A stretch of 64,000 nucleotides of DNA. It comes from Oceanospirillales bacterium. GTDB lineage: Bacteria > Pseudomonadota > Gammaproteobacteria > Pseudomonadales > Endozoicomonadaceae. The notes below the pieces were generated by a model that saw only the letters and a list, made by a program, of their open reading frames with translations, made no database searches and was not told the DNA's origin. Positions 9,241-17,894 of the stretch are shown in pieces. Both the position numbers and the translations under genes were made by a program. Within the stretch, counting starts at the first letter, position 1, and every line of letters starts with the position of its first letter. The stretch is taken from NCBI GenBank assembly GCA_004762125.1, contig SIHQ01000003.1, positions 1-64,000 on the forward strand, written 5' to 3'.

Positions 9241-10932
9241 ATGACAGAAACTACCAATAAAGAAGTAAGGTATGACTATGTCGTTGTCGGTGCAGGTTCT
9301 GCTGGCTGCGTTCTGGCCAACCGTTTAACGGAAGACGGCAACAGTCAGGTATTACTGATTGAAACCGGTGGCAGTGATAAAAGCATTTTCATACAAATGC
9401 CCACCGCACTGTCCATTCCCATGAATACCAAAAAATATGCATGGCAATACGAAACACAGCCTGAGCCCTTTCTGGACAATCGCCGTATGCATTGCCCTCG
9501 AGGCAAGGTATTGGGCGGTTCATCGTCAATCAATGGCATGGTGTATGTTCGTGGTCACGCCAAAGATTTTGATGAATGGCAGCAACACGGCGCCTCCGGC
9601 TGGGATTACAGCCACTGTCTTCCCTACTTCAAGAAGGCTGAAAGCTGGGCATTTGGTGCTGATGAATATCGTGGCGACACTGGTCCGCTGGGCGTCAATA
9701 ACGGCAACGAAATGAAAAATCCGCTCTACTCCACCTTTATCAAGGCAGGCGTAGAAGCAGGTTACATGGAAACCAAAGACTACAACGGCTGTCGTCAAGA
9801 AGGGTTTGGCCCTATGCACATGACCGTAAAAAATGGTCTGCGCTGGTCCACTTCCAACGCCTATCTTCGCCCCGTTATGAAACGCACTAATCTGACCGTT
9901 GTTACTCACGCTCAGGTTCACCGTGTGTTGCTGGATGGAAAACAAGCGACCGGTGTCGAGTACAAACACAAAGGTCAGATCAAACAGGCTCTGGTCAACA
10001 AAGAAGTGGTCCTGTCTGCCGGCTCTATTGGTTCACCCCATATTCTCCAACTGTCGGGTATTGGTTCAAAGGATGTACTGGAAAAAGCCGGTATTGAATT
10101 GCGCCATGAGCTGCCTGGTGTGGGTGAGAACTTACAAGACCATCTGGAATTCTATTTCCAATTCCGCTGCAAGCAGCCCATTACCTTGAATGGAAAAATC
10201 GATCCATTGAGCAAGCTGTTCATCGGTGCTCGCTGGTTCTTCATGAAAGATGGTCTGGGCGCTACCAACCACTTTGAATCTTGTGGCTTTATCCGCTCCA
10301 AAGCCAGTGTTGAATGGCCAGATTTGCAGTATCACTTCCTGCCTGCCGCCATGCGATACGACGGTAAGAGTGCCTTTGATGGTCATGGATTCCAGGTACA
10401 CATTGGTCATAACAAGCCTAAAAGCCGTGGTTCGGTGAGAGCGGTGTCTGCCAGTCCGGATGACCATCCGGAGATTCAGTTTAACTACCTGGCACACGAA
10501 GATGATCGCGAAGGTTTCAGACAGTGTGTTCGTCTGACCCGTGAAATTATTAACCAGCCAGCCTTTGATGAATATCGTGGTTCCGAAATTCAGCCAGGCG
10601 AGCAGATTCAAACCGACGAAGAGATCGATACCTTCGTTCGTGAATTCGTGGAGAGTGCATACCACCCATCTTGCTCTTGCAAGATGGGCACCGATGACAT
10701 GGCCGTTGTCGATCCACAAACACGAGTCAGAGGTCTGACAGGGTTACGGGTAGTGGATTCATCCATATTCCCGACCATTCCAAACGGCAACTTGAACTCG
10801 CCCACCATTATGGTAGCCGAGCGTGCCGCAGACCTGATTCGGGAGGTAGATATGCTACCTCCGTCTTCTGCCGAAGTGGGTATGGATCCCCAGTGGCAGG
10901 AGCAACAGAGAACAGGTACCGCTTTGCGATAA
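9241..10932 (+). CDS. betA: Choline dehydrogenase
   Basis: The product is 563 residues, a GMC-family FAD flavoenzyme that oxidises choline to betaine aldehyde at the membrane. The N-terminus has the dinucleotide-binding motif [16 protein letters not shown], followed by the GMC signatures [19 protein letters not shown] and [20 protein letters not shown]. The C-terminus holds the catalytic His region ([10 protein letters not shown]) and [29 protein letters not shown] precedes the ATG. It is translated just after betB in one operon. The length is normal and nothing is missing. Confidence 0.97.
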   Translation: MTETTNKEVRYDYVVVGAGSAGCVLANRLTEDGNSQVLLIETGGSDKSIFIQMPTALSIPMNTKKYAWQYETQPEPFLDNRRMHCPRGKVLGGSSSINGMVYVRGHAKDFDEWQQHGASGWDYSHCLPYFKKAESWAFGADEYRGDTGPLGVNNGNEMKNPLYSTFIKAGVEAGYMETKDYNGCRQEGFGPMHMTVKNGLRWSTSNAYLRPVMKRTNLTVVTHAQVHRVLLDGKQATGVEYKHKGQIKQALVNKEVVLSAGSIGSPHILQLSGIGSKDVLEKAGIELRHELPGVGENLQDHLEFYFQFRCKQPITLNGKIDPLSKLFIGARWFFMKDGLGATNHFESCGFIRSKASVEWPDLQYHFLPAAMRYDGKSAFDGHGFQVHIGHNKPKSRGSVRAVSASPDDHPEIQFNYLAHEDDREGFRQCVRLTREIINQPAFDEYRGSEIQPGEQIQTDEEIDTFVREFVESAYHPSCSCKMGTDDMAVVDPQTRVRGLTGLRVVDSSIFPTIPNGNLNSPTIMVAERAADLIREVDMLPPSSAEVGMDPQWQEQQRTGTALR

Positions 10933-10989
10933 GCAACCAAGCGTACCAACATGACGATTAACTGAGGCACTATCACCACAGGTTTTAAC

Positions 10990-11029
10990 TATCACCAGCG
11001 TAAACGATCCGCTGTTTACTCTGGTGATA
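10990..11029 (+). other. Large dyad between betA and the BCCT-like transporter gene
   Basis: The arms are TATCACCAG-c-GTAAAC (10990-11005) and GTTTAC-t-CTGGTGATA (11014-11029) around an 8-base loop: 15 paired bases with one mismatch. A further half-arm copy, ATCACCA, occurs just upstream. No U-run follows, so it is not a standard terminator. It could be a regulator binding site for the transporter promoter or an mRNA processing hairpin. Confidence 0.5.
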
Positions 11030-11144
11030 CTTAAGCTCTGCAGAACTGGCAAGTTGCCAGATCGGTGTGCCGTTATCTCAGCCATATAAACGATAATTAA
11101 AGGCATAACACTGTGTATAAAAAAATGAATTGGGGGGGCAAGCA

Positions 11145-12362
11145 ATGACCGCTCTTCTCTCCGCAGGTATTTTATTTACCTTTACAGCCATTATTTTTGT
11201 CTTGGTTAAATGGGGCAATATGAAGCTGGTTGGTGTGACTCCTGTTCGCACCTTGACCTTTATTGCCATCCTGTTTACCTCCGGACTGGATGTGGGACTG
11301 ATTATGTTCCCACTGACCGAGTTTGCTGGCTATGCCGATCTTGCTGCCAGCCCGGAATACGCATTCAGTAACCCTCTAGCCATTGAATTTGGTTACTGGG
11401 GGTTCCTGATCTGGAGCTTCTACTTCCTGACCTGTTTCTACTTCGTAGCCATTGAGCCTAAAGTAAAATTCTTTGAAATCCCGGTGATCAAGTTCATCAA
11501 CAATGCAGTCATCATTGGTACCTGTGCCTTTACCGCGTACTTACTGCTCACCAACCTACCTTGGTATCTACCTCAGATAGGCGACGGTGAAACGGTTGTC
11601 AGCAGCTTCTACCTGATTGTACTGGCCGTGATTGCTGCATCTGTTTATTCCAGTACCAGCCTTAAGTTCGTTCGCACATTAAGCCTGTCGTCTACCTGGA
11701 TGTTCCTCGGCCTGATCGCTCTAATGTGGCTGGGTGCTTTCACTGGAGAGAATGGTTCAACGGGTGATTTTGTTGCCACTATTTCATTGATTGGCAACTA
11801 CTTCGGTAACATTCATTCATTCGTTCTGCCATTGAATGACTACCACGAGTTCTACCTGTTCTGGTGGTTTGCCTGGAGCATCATGATTGGCCAGTTCACT
11901 TCACGCTTCGTTGGTGGTTTGAGAACCTGGCAGGTACTGGGTGCCATGTTGGTATTCCCGTCCATCCCTATTGCTACCTGGTTTGCAGTTCTGTACTACT
12001 ACCATCTGAACAGTCTGGATACGACTGGCTTCTACAGCATTGCCATGGCCGCTGTGGGTATCGTGTTTGTAGTGAACTCTCTCGACTCACTGATTCGCCT
12101 TTACACCGATAACCTCAACCTGACTGTTGAACGTGTTGGTAAAGCGAAGTACATCGTAGGCAACCTTGTTGCAATGGTTCTGCTTACTCTGCTGTTCAAG
12201 TTTGATTTCTTGCAGATTCAGTGGGTAGGCGCTTTGGTAATTAGTCTGTTCTTCTGCTGCTTGGCGTATATTCTGGCGACCAGCTTCACCAAAGTGAGAG
12301 AGATCGACAGCTCTCCTGAAGGTAATGATGTGGACTTCAATAAGATTGACCTAGCGAGATAA
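11145..12362 (+). CDS. BCCT-like choline/betaine transporter (short, divergent)
   Basis: The product is about 405 residues and very hydrophobic, with ten or more membrane segments. Weak but ordered resemblance to betaine/choline/carnitine transporters is visible: an early segment TLTFIAILFTSGLDVGLIMF like the BCCT glycine-rich helix, EFGYWGFLIWSFYFLTCFYF, and the later FWWFAWSIMIGQFTSRFVGG, matching the tryptophan-rich BCCT core motif. It is over 100 residues shorter than usual BCCT proteins and seems to lack the first helices. ATG 11145 is chosen because a G-rich ribosome binding site precedes it; the upstream TTG is less likely. Its place after betBA supports choline or betaine uptake. Confidence 0.75.
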   Translation: MTALLSAGILFTFTAIIFVLVKWGNMKLVGVTPVRTLTFIAILFTSGLDVGLIMFPLTEFAGYADLAASPEYAFSNPLAIEFGYWGFLIWSFYFLTCFYFVAIEPKVKFFEIPVIKFINNAVIIGTCAFTAYLLLTNLPWYLPQIGDGETVVSSFYLIVLAVIAASVYSSTSLKFVRTLSLSSTWMFLGLIALMWLGAFTGENGSTGDFVATISLIGNYFGNIHSFVLPLNDYHEFYLFWWFAWSIMIGQFTSRFVGGLRTWQVLGAMLVFPSIPIATWFAVLYYYHLNSLDTTGFYSIAMAAVGIVFVVNSLDSLIRLYTDNLNLTVERVGKAKYIVGNLVAMVLLTLLFKFDFLQIQWVGALVISLFFCCLAYILATSFTKVREIDSSPEGNDVDFNKIDLAR

Positions 12363-12376
12363 CGCTATTCAGGATT

Positions 12377-12400
12377 GATGGACAGTGCGTACTGTCCATC
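12377..12400. other. Perfect 10-bp inverted repeat just after the transporter gene
   Basis: GATGGACAGT (12377-12386) and ACTGTCCATC (12391-12400) flank a GCGT loop. The right arm runs into the first unit of the 49-bp tandem repeat, which contains the same GTCCATC core, so the hairpin may form the left boundary of the repeat element. Confidence 0.8.
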
Positions 12401-12556
12401 CCTGGACATCGTAGAAAACTGCTCCTGCGTTTTCGACATACCGTCCATCCCTGGACATCGTAGAAAACTGCTCCTGCGTTTTCGACATACCGTCCATCCC
12501 TGGACATCGTAGAAAACTGCTCCTGCGTTTTCGACATACCGTCCATCCCTGGACAT
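12394..12556. repeat. 49-bp tandem repeat array, three units plus a partial fourth
   Basis: The 14-base palindrome GTCCATCCCTGGAC starts at 12394, 12443, 12492 and 12541, a strict 49-base period. Between palindromes lies a conserved stretch containing GTAGAAAACTGCTCC and TGCGTTTTCGACATACC. The fourth unit stops after the palindrome, next to the terminator. Since 49 is not a multiple of three, reading frames over the array run through all phases of the same sequence and are not genes. It resembles the intergenic repeat elements of some marine gammaproteobacteria, which I recall only in general terms. Confidence 0.95.
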
Positions 12557-12594
12557 AAAAAAAGCCTCTGATCTCACGAGAAGAGGCTTTTTTT
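12557..12594. terminator. Bidirectional rho-independent terminator
   Basis: AAAAAAAGCCTCT (12557-12569) and AGAGGCTTTTTTT (12582-12594) form a perfect stem flanked by A and T runs on the two sides. It can therefore stop the bet transcript on the plus strand and the pssA transcript on the minus strand, whose stop codon is at 12628. Confidence 0.93.
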
Positions 12595-12627
12595 ATGGCA
12601 CTTTTTAAGAGCTATTCCTAAGAGATT

Positions 12628-13455
12628 TTATTTTTCAACAGGCTTCTTTCTGGTTCTTTCCATCAAGTACTGAACCGGACCGGAACAGGCATACCCGAGG
12701 AAGATCAACATCAATACGCGGGGTGGATCGGTAAAGACAACGGCAAACGCCAGGATCATCACCAGCATAAAGATGAAAGGGACTCGTCCTTTCAGATCGA
12801 ACTTCTTAAAGCTGTTGTATTTGAAGTTACTGACCATCAGGATTCCGGACAAACCGGTAATAGCAGCACCCAGAATCGCAATCGCCGGGGTATCACCATC
12901 GATACCAAAGTCACTCAATGCCCAAACCATACCTGCCACTACTGCCGCAGCTGCAGGACTGGCCAGGCCAGTAAAGAAACGACTATCGGTCACTTCCAAC
13001 ATGGTGTTAAAGCGTGCCAGTCGCAATGCCGCACAGGCTGCGTAGATAAAGGCTACCATCCAGCCAAATTTACCGAGATCATTCAGCGCCCAGCTGTAAG
13101 CTATCATGCCCGGAGCCACACCAAAGGTCACCATATCAGCGAGGCTGTCGTACTCTGCACCGAACTTGCTCTGGGTATTAGTCATACGGGCAACACGACC
13201 GTCTAACCCATCAAGAATCATGGCAACAAAAATGGCGACACACGCCTGTGTGAAGAAGCCGGCCTGCGCACTGATAATGGCGTAAAAACCACAAAACAGG
13301 TTACCGGTAGTGAACAGATTGGGCAGTATATAGATACCTTTATGGCGTACCTTCTTGCCGCCTTCTACCACTTCTTCCTCGAAGTGCTCATCGACGGGAA
13401 ACATCCCGTCCAGATCATCCGCCTCATTTTCGGGGCGATCTTGCTTATCAGTCAT
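12628..13455 (-). CDS. pssA: CDP-diacylglycerol--serine O-phosphatidyltransferase
   Basis: The product is about 275 residues and a membrane enzyme that joins serine to CDP-diacylglycerol, making phosphatidylserine, the precursor of phosphatidylethanolamine. The CDP-alcohol phosphotransferase signature is complete: D-G-L-D-G-R-V-A-R, eight residues, G-x3-D-x3-D (FGAEYDSLADM). About eight hydrophobic segments follow an acidic cytoplasmic N-terminus. It belongs to the membrane-integrated type II class, not the E. coli phospholipase-D type. The start at 13455 (MTDKQDRP) follows related proteins; ATG 13470 is equally open and neither has a strong ribosome binding site. A shared terminator lies at 12557-12594. 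Confidence 0.95.
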   Translation of the reverse strand: MTDKQDRPENEADDLDGMFPVDEHFEEEVVEGGKKVRHKGIYILPNLFTTGNLFCGFYAIISAQAGFFTQACVAIFVAMILDGLDGRVARMTNTQSKFGAEYDSLADMVTFGVAPGMIAYSWALNDLGKFGWMVAFIYAACAALRLARFNTMLEVTDSRFFTGLASPAAAAVVAGMVWALSDFGIDGDTPAIAILGAAITGLSGILMVSNFKYNSFKKFDLKGRVPFIFMLVMILAFAVVFTDPPRVLMLIFLGYACSGPVQYLMERTRKKPVEK

Positions 13456-13540
13456 TCTGTAAAGGCCCATCTACAGCAAACAAAAAAATACTTTACCACG
13501 AATGGATAAACTGCAGTATGTGCCGAACATCAAAAAACAG

Positions 13541-13786
13541 TTAGAAGACTGAATGCTCACTCTGGTGAGCGAAGTACCTTAGTGCCTCCATCCCCGGCAG
13601 CGAGTTTCCTTTCGCTCCCATAAAACTGATGGCCATGGTGAGGTTGAATACCTTGGAGATACTCCGAATAGAGAACATTTCTGAGGCATCACCGGTGGTA
13701 ACGTCCCTGCCATCCACAGTGCTGATCGCCGTCCCAGAGCTGTTACGATCAACACCGGCCAATGCCCGAATATAATCTGCCGGTTT
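13541..13786 (-). pseudogene. glsA: Glutaminase remnant with a large internal deletion
   Basis: Translated in one frame on the minus strand, the sequence begins KPADYIRALAGVDRNSSG and continues TVDGRDVTTGDASEMFSIRSISKVF, the N-terminal part of serine-type glutaminases including the S-x-x-K catalytic motif (SISK). It then jumps to GNSLPGMEALRYFAHQSEHSVF before the stop, matching the extreme C-terminus of these enzymes. About 190-200 residues between are absent. Upstream of KPADYI the frame hits a TGA and the remaining N-terminus is not readable. The gene is therefore a degraded, internally deleted glsA, unlikely to make an active enzyme. Family recognition is from memory. Confidence 0.85.
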
Positions 13787-13950
13787 TCGCTCAGTGTTTG
13801 ATCAAACATTGAGCGCACAGATGAGAACCATCGTCGTCTGTTGAGACTAATCAGCAGTCACCTTCACAAACTTCATACATTAGTAGCTTCGATTTTTGAC
13901 GAAGTGTCCTCATAATGTTCTTTATCAGGAAGAAAAATTAGGGAGCAATA

Positions 13951-14415
13951 ATGTTAAGACTGTTGGGCAATTTTTTATGGTTTATTCTCGGCGGCTTCGT
14001 CATGGGGCTGGCCTGGTGGCTTATCGGTATTCTGTGTTTTATCACCATCGTAGGTATTCCCTGGGGAAAAGCTTGTTTCGTAATGGGTCGGTTCTCATTT
14101 TTGCCTTTTGGTCAGGAAGCCATCAGCAGAGATGAACTAAAACAGGGAGAAGATATTGGCACCAGTGCTTTTGGCACATTGGGCAATATCATCTGGTTTA
14201 TATTTGCTGGTCTCTGGTTAGCTATCGGTCACTTGATCGCTGCATTTTTCAGTTTCGTTTCAATTATTGGTATTCCGTTTGGCATTCAACATTTGAAGTT
14301 GGCCGGTATCGCTCTGGCTCCTATCGGCAAAACTGTGGTTTCCAAAGAAGTGGCTGAAGCCGCCAGAGTTGCTAATGCCCAGTCAGTTGTCGACAATATG
14401 CGCAATAAAGAATAA
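13951..14415 (+). CDS. yccF: YccF domain-containing inner membrane protein
   Basis: The product is 154 residues and contains two copies of the YccF domain, each with a hydrophobic helix and the motif IVGIPWGKACF or IIGIPFGIQHL. The first half begins MLRLLGNFLWFILGGF and the second GNIIWFIFAGLWLAIG, so the protein is an internal repeat, as is usual. AGGGAGCAATA precedes the ATG. The function of the family is unknown; it sits in the inner membrane. The DUF2959 lipoprotein gene follows after 24 bases in the same direction and is probably co-transcribed. Confidence 0.93.
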   Translation: MLRLLGNFLWFILGGFVMGLAWWLIGILCFITIVGIPWGKACFVMGRFSFLPFGQEAISRDELKQGEDIGTSAFGTLGNIIWFIFAGLWLAIGHLIAAFFSFVSIIGIPFGIQHLKLAGIALAPIGKTVVSKEVAEAARVANAQSVVDNMRNKE

Positions 14416-14439
14416 CGATCCGGTACAGGAACCTCTGGA

Positions 14440-15102
14440 ATGAAAAAATCTGGAATGACAAAATTTAGAACCGCACTGGTCTTCGCCATGGCCATGGTTT
14501 TGGTTGGCTGCCAAAGCACTTACTACGCGGCAATGGAGAAAGTTGGTGTCCACAAGCGGGACATCATGGTAGACCGAATTGAGAACTCTCAGGAAGCTCA
14601 GGAAGAAGCTCAGGAGCAATTCAAGTCTGCTTTGGAGCGTTTCCGCAGTGTCGTTGACTTTGATGGCGGTGACCTCGAAGCCATCTACGACCAACTGAAC
14701 TCTGAATACGAGGACAGCGTCGCTGCAGCGGAAGGTGTAAAGAAACGCATCACCGGTGTAAGAGATGTATCCGATGCTTTGTTTGATGAATGGGAAGACG
14801 AACTCAAGCTATACAGCAACACTAAACTTCGTCGCGCCAGCGCTTCACAGTTAAAAAAAACTCGCCGCCAATACGCTCGTATGCTGGCCAGTATGGAGCG
14901 TTCTGAAAAGCAGATGCAACCTGTTTTAAATGCCTTTCAGGATCAGGTTTTGTACCTTAAACATAATCTGAATGCTCAGGCTGTGACTGCATTGAAAGGC
15001 GAATTTGGAAGCATCAAGAGTGATATTGAGCGATTGGTTCGTGATATGCAGCGTTCCATTGATGAATCCAGAAAGTTTGTCGCAACGTTAAAGAAGAGTT
15101 AA
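14440..15102 (+). CDS. DUF2959 family lipoprotein
   Basis: The product is 220 residues. The N-terminus is a lipoprotein signal with lipobox LVGC followed by Q-S, so the mature protein is probably lipid-anchored. The rest is almost wholly helical with strong coiled-coil character (ENSQEAQEEAQEQFKSALERF; KGEFGSIKSDIERLVRDM), as in the DUF2959 family, whose function is unknown. ATG 14440 has an AGGA twelve bases upstream; ATG 14455 is an alternative. Its stop is followed at once by the frame of a truncated fimbrial-type gene, so the region behind it has probably been rearranged. Confidence 0.88.
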   Translation: MKKSGMTKFRTALVFAMAMVLVGCQSTYYAAMEKVGVHKRDIMVDRIENSQEAQEEAQEQFKSALERFRSVVDFDGGDLEAIYDQLNSEYEDSVAAAEGVKKRITGVRDVSDALFDEWEDELKLYSNTKLRRASASQLKKTRRQYARMLASMERSEKQMQPVLNAFQDQVLYLKHNLNAQAVTALKGEFGSIKSDIERLVRDMQRSIDESRKFVATLKKS

Positions 15103-15112
15103 CCGAACTATC

Positions 15113-15793
15113 CGGTTTATCTGTACTAATCAGGGTGCTGGACCTTCTGTAAAACTGGAATGGCGAGGTAACCCGGATACCGCTTATACCAATATTGCCT
15201 CTACAGGACTATCCGATGATGCGAGTGGCGCAAGATTTTGTGAAGACAATAATGCCAAGGCTTCAATCAGAGCGACCCTGAAATCCAAAGAACTACAGAG
15301 CCTTAAACCTGGTCGTTATGACTGGGAGTTCAGTATGGATATGGGTCAGGGTTCTAGTGTGTATCACTCCCGAATTCCATTTAAAATAACACTGCCCAAC
15401 CTAGTAAAAATCAGCGGACTGGAAGATATAGCGTTGACGGAGAAAGTTCCTGGAAAATCCTACTATCGAAAGGACAACCGTTTTTGTGTCTTTGTTTGGG
15501 GCGGGGGCAGCTACACCATCAAGGCTAATGGTAACTCTGGTGATCGGTTCCTCTTAAGCAATGGAACCGATACCGTGGCGTACATAGTGCGACTGTCGAG
15601 AACAGCAAGCGGCAGAAGCCTTAAAACAGTCTTTGTGGATCAAACCATCACCTCAAGCGCAGGCAGTAGTGCTGTTGATTGTAATGGCCAGGATAACGCC
15701 AGAATCAGGATACGAATCAACGAAAGAGAGCTGACTGGAAAGTCAGCAGGCATTTATTCAGGTACCTTATCTCTCACTGTTGAAGCTTCCTGA
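15113..15793 (+). pseudogene. 5'-truncated fimbrial-subunit-type gene, relative of the gene at 62142-63056
   Basis: The frame is open from a TAA at about 15092 to the stop at 15793, but it has no start codon or signal peptide at its head; an ATG at 15335 (preceded by GGGAG) could only give a fragment. The translation has two domains like the 304-residue protein at 62142: a first-domain end with RFC (GARFCEDN) and PGRYDWEF, and a second domain with FKITLPNLVKISGL, NRFCVFVW, a second Cys (SAVDCNG) and GIYSGTLSLTV. The same landmarks occur in the right-end locus (RIPEMITLSI, VKFCVNR, KSCDSS, GDYQGQLTISV). The break lies just after the DUF2959 stop, consistent with a deletion or insertion junction. 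Confidence 0.75.
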
Positions 15794-15855
15794 ACAACAC
15801 TCACTTACTTTTTTGTTTACGCTGAATTCCTGCCCCGACCTCACTGATACTCCAG

Positions 15856-17217
15856 TCAGGGTGAACAGCGTATCAGCATCGACCTTTGTGAATTGTTATC
15901 CATGCCTGCAACATAGATATCATCGGGTAGTTTGTCTTGTTGAGTTGGTAACAAAGTATGTCGAGATGATGGCAATACCAATTGCTGTAGTACTGTTCCA
16001 CTGCTGCTTTCAAGAACATTAATCGTTTGTTTCTCTAGTGTCAGGATACGACCGTCTGCCAAAGCTGAAACGCTTGGTCCTGCAAGATTCTTAGCAACAA
16101 ATGGTCGTCGAAGCTGATCTCCAAACTGGGGAACACCTGAAGAAGAAACTCTTGCATAATCCAGTGTAATGTAACCGTCCATTGATCTACGATTGAATGG
16201 TTCGAAAGAGTAATTGCGAAGTATGAAGCCTCCATCAGGAAGAAGTGTGAAGCCGCCATCAGGGTTAAGAGTAGAATCATTTAAGTTATGGAGTATTATG
16301 CGAGCCAATCGATTTTCCGGACTCTTCTGGTCATTTATTTTGGGATTGTAGGTGTAATGCTGAACCCAGTCGATCTCTCCCTGGGGCTTGAATTTGGCTA
16401 TCCATGGTTTTACACGGGACGATCCAGTTTTACTTCTACTGTCTGGATCGAATATCCACCCCCAAAGTAAAAACTTCCCGTCCGTTGTTGGAAAACCATT
16501 AGCAATTCTTACGTTTCTTATTGATGCAGGATTAACTCGCTCGAGAATATCGCGATAGACTTCTAAATCTATCATGGTCTGATGACCACCATGGCCAAGA
16601 AGGGTAAATCGACTATAGTCGCTCGCCTCAAGAGGACCGTGATTCTCGTATTCCAATGTCTCCTTACTCCTGCCACTCAAGAATAATGTCTCTTGAATGC
16701 TTCGAACTCTTAGACGCTTGAGAACAACTAACTGTTGCTCTGTGGAATAACCGGATGCGTAGCTGGTTGTGCTCTGAAGATCGGAATAAAGCGTTTCATC
16801 ATCAAGATTCAAAGTGGCCAATAAAAGTTTGGAACCCGAGGTACGGGATACCATGAAGTTGAAACCGTCACCGGGAAAGACTTTAGGAAAGCCAAAATGG
16901 TAAGAATCAAGTGTTCTGGGCACGCTCTGGTAAAGTTCTGTTGTAATAGATTGGTGAGTGACCTCTCCACTCCGATCAAAACGGAGAGTGACAGATGGAT
17001 CAACGATTGATTCGTGAGGTTGCCGTGGAATCACTGTAGTGAGAAAAAAACGATCGTCTCCCAGTACTTGAAATTCTTGAGGTAAATTGTTCGTTCCGGC
17101 TATTTCTGTATCACCAATAAACGCAGCGGTGCAAGCTTCTGGGGAAACAGGCGCGGCAAAACTGGCCTTTACGAAGAGCAGGAAACTCAGTGTCAGAGGT
17201 GTAGGAACGTATTTCAT
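15856..17217 (-). CDS. Secreted protein of unknown function, possibly beta-propeller
   Basis: The product is about 453 residues. It starts with a good Sec signal peptide (MKYVPTPLTLSFLLFVKASFA, cut before APVSPEAC). GAGAG-like purines precede ATG 17217, so this start is preferred over the longer frame from 17238. The mature part is beta-rich, with repeated short D-G-x-F/Y segments (TTDGKFLLWGW, PDGGFTLLPDGGFILRNY, ADGRILTLEK) such as occur in propeller blades. Cysteines are present near each end. I recognise no named family. It is convergent with the truncated fimbrial gene and divergent from the DUF3087 gene. Confidence 0.75.
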   Translation of the reverse strand: MKYVPTPLTLSFLLFVKASFAAPVSPEACTAAFIGDTEIAGTNNLPQEFQVLGDDRFFLTTVIPRQPHESIVDPSVTLRFDRSGEVTHQSITTELYQSVPRTLDSYHFGFPKVFPGDGFNFMVSRTSGSKLLLATLNLDDETLYSDLQSTTSYASGYSTEQQLVVLKRLRVRSIQETLFLSGRSKETLEYENHGPLEASDYSRFTLLGHGGHQTMIDLEVYRDILERVNPASIRNVRIANGFPTTDGKFLLWGWIFDPDSRSKTGSSRVKPWIAKFKPQGEIDWVQHYTYNPKINDQKSPENRLARIILHNLNDSTLNPDGGFTLLPDGGFILRNYSFEPFNRRSMDGYITLDYARVSSSGVPQFGDQLRRPFVAKNLAGPSVSALADGRILTLEKQTINVLESSSGTVLQQLVLPSSRHTLLPTQQDKLPDDIYVAGMDNNSQRSMLIRCSP

Positions 17218-17352
17218 CGAAGCTCTCGTTATAGGCATCGTATTTAAGAAATATATCGACGAAACAGACTTGACCTAAACAGTGGTGAAGCCTCTCGAGA
17301 ATAAAGCTGATAATCTCGCCCATACTCAAGCCTTACGAATGAATACCTATCT

Positions 17353-17877
17353 ATGAAGTTAATCGACATTGATAAAGCGACCTACCGCAAACACGCTAAT
17401 ATTGTTATTGGCTGCTTCATCGTCAGCCTCGTCGTTCTTTCTCTATCGGTGAGTTACGGCTTAATAGCTTTCTTTGGGGAAGTGCCAGCAGAAGGTGAAC
17501 CCACAGGAAACTTTCGTTTCAATCTCATCGGCGTCGTAGTTGCAGCCCTTATCTGTGCAAGTATTCTGTACAAATTACGACACCACCCTTTTTTGAGTGA
17601 AGTGTATTATGTTTGGCGAATCAAACAGCTGAATAACCGTATTTATCGCAAGCTGAAAAAAGTGAAGGCTGCAGCTGAGACCAATGACAAAAATGCTTTG
17701 GCTTGTCTTATGTTCTATTACGCAGCCCTCAAACAAGTCTACCTTCTGGATGACAACACCTTGACCATGTCACCCCTTGAAAGAGACATCATTCAACTAA
17801 ATCAAAAAGCAGGTTTTTTGGAGCTGGAATTAACGGTTGATGATTTTTCACCTGAATGGCTCAAAAATCTAAAGTAG
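17353..17877 (+). CDS. DUF3087 family membrane protein
   Basis: The product is 174 residues. Two transmembrane segments near the N-terminus (VIGCFIVSLVVLSLSVSYGL and FNLIGVVVAALICASILY) are followed by a basic, helical cytoplasmic part (VWRIKQLNNRIYRKLKKVK) of about 110 residues. The start MKLIDIDKATYRKHAN and this layout fit DUF3087, a gammaproteobacterial family of unknown function. It is convergent with the EamA transporter gene 18 bases away. The ribosome binding site is weak. Confidence 0.8.
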   Translation: MKLIDIDKATYRKHANIVIGCFIVSLVVLSLSVSYGLIAFFGEVPAEGEPTGNFRFNLIGVVVAALICASILYKLRHHPFLSEVYYVWRIKQLNNRIYRKLKKVKAAAETNDKNALACLMFYYAALKQVYLLDDNTLTMSPLERDIIQLNQKAGFLELELTVDDFSPEWLKNLK

Positions 17878-17894
17878 ATCCCGCGATTACTCAT

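Noticed and set aside
10132-10719. 195-codon frame opposite betA
   Set aside because: Antisense shadow of a conserved GMC oxidoreductase with no supporting features.
12394-12556. Possible CRISPR array
   Set aside because: All units are the same along their full length; there are no variable spacers, no cas genes, and only three and a bit units.
12337-12577. Open reading frames across the 49-bp tandem repeats, on the minus strand
   Set aside because: The period is not a multiple of three, so the frames just read the same unit in all phases. They have no ribosome binding site and match no protein.
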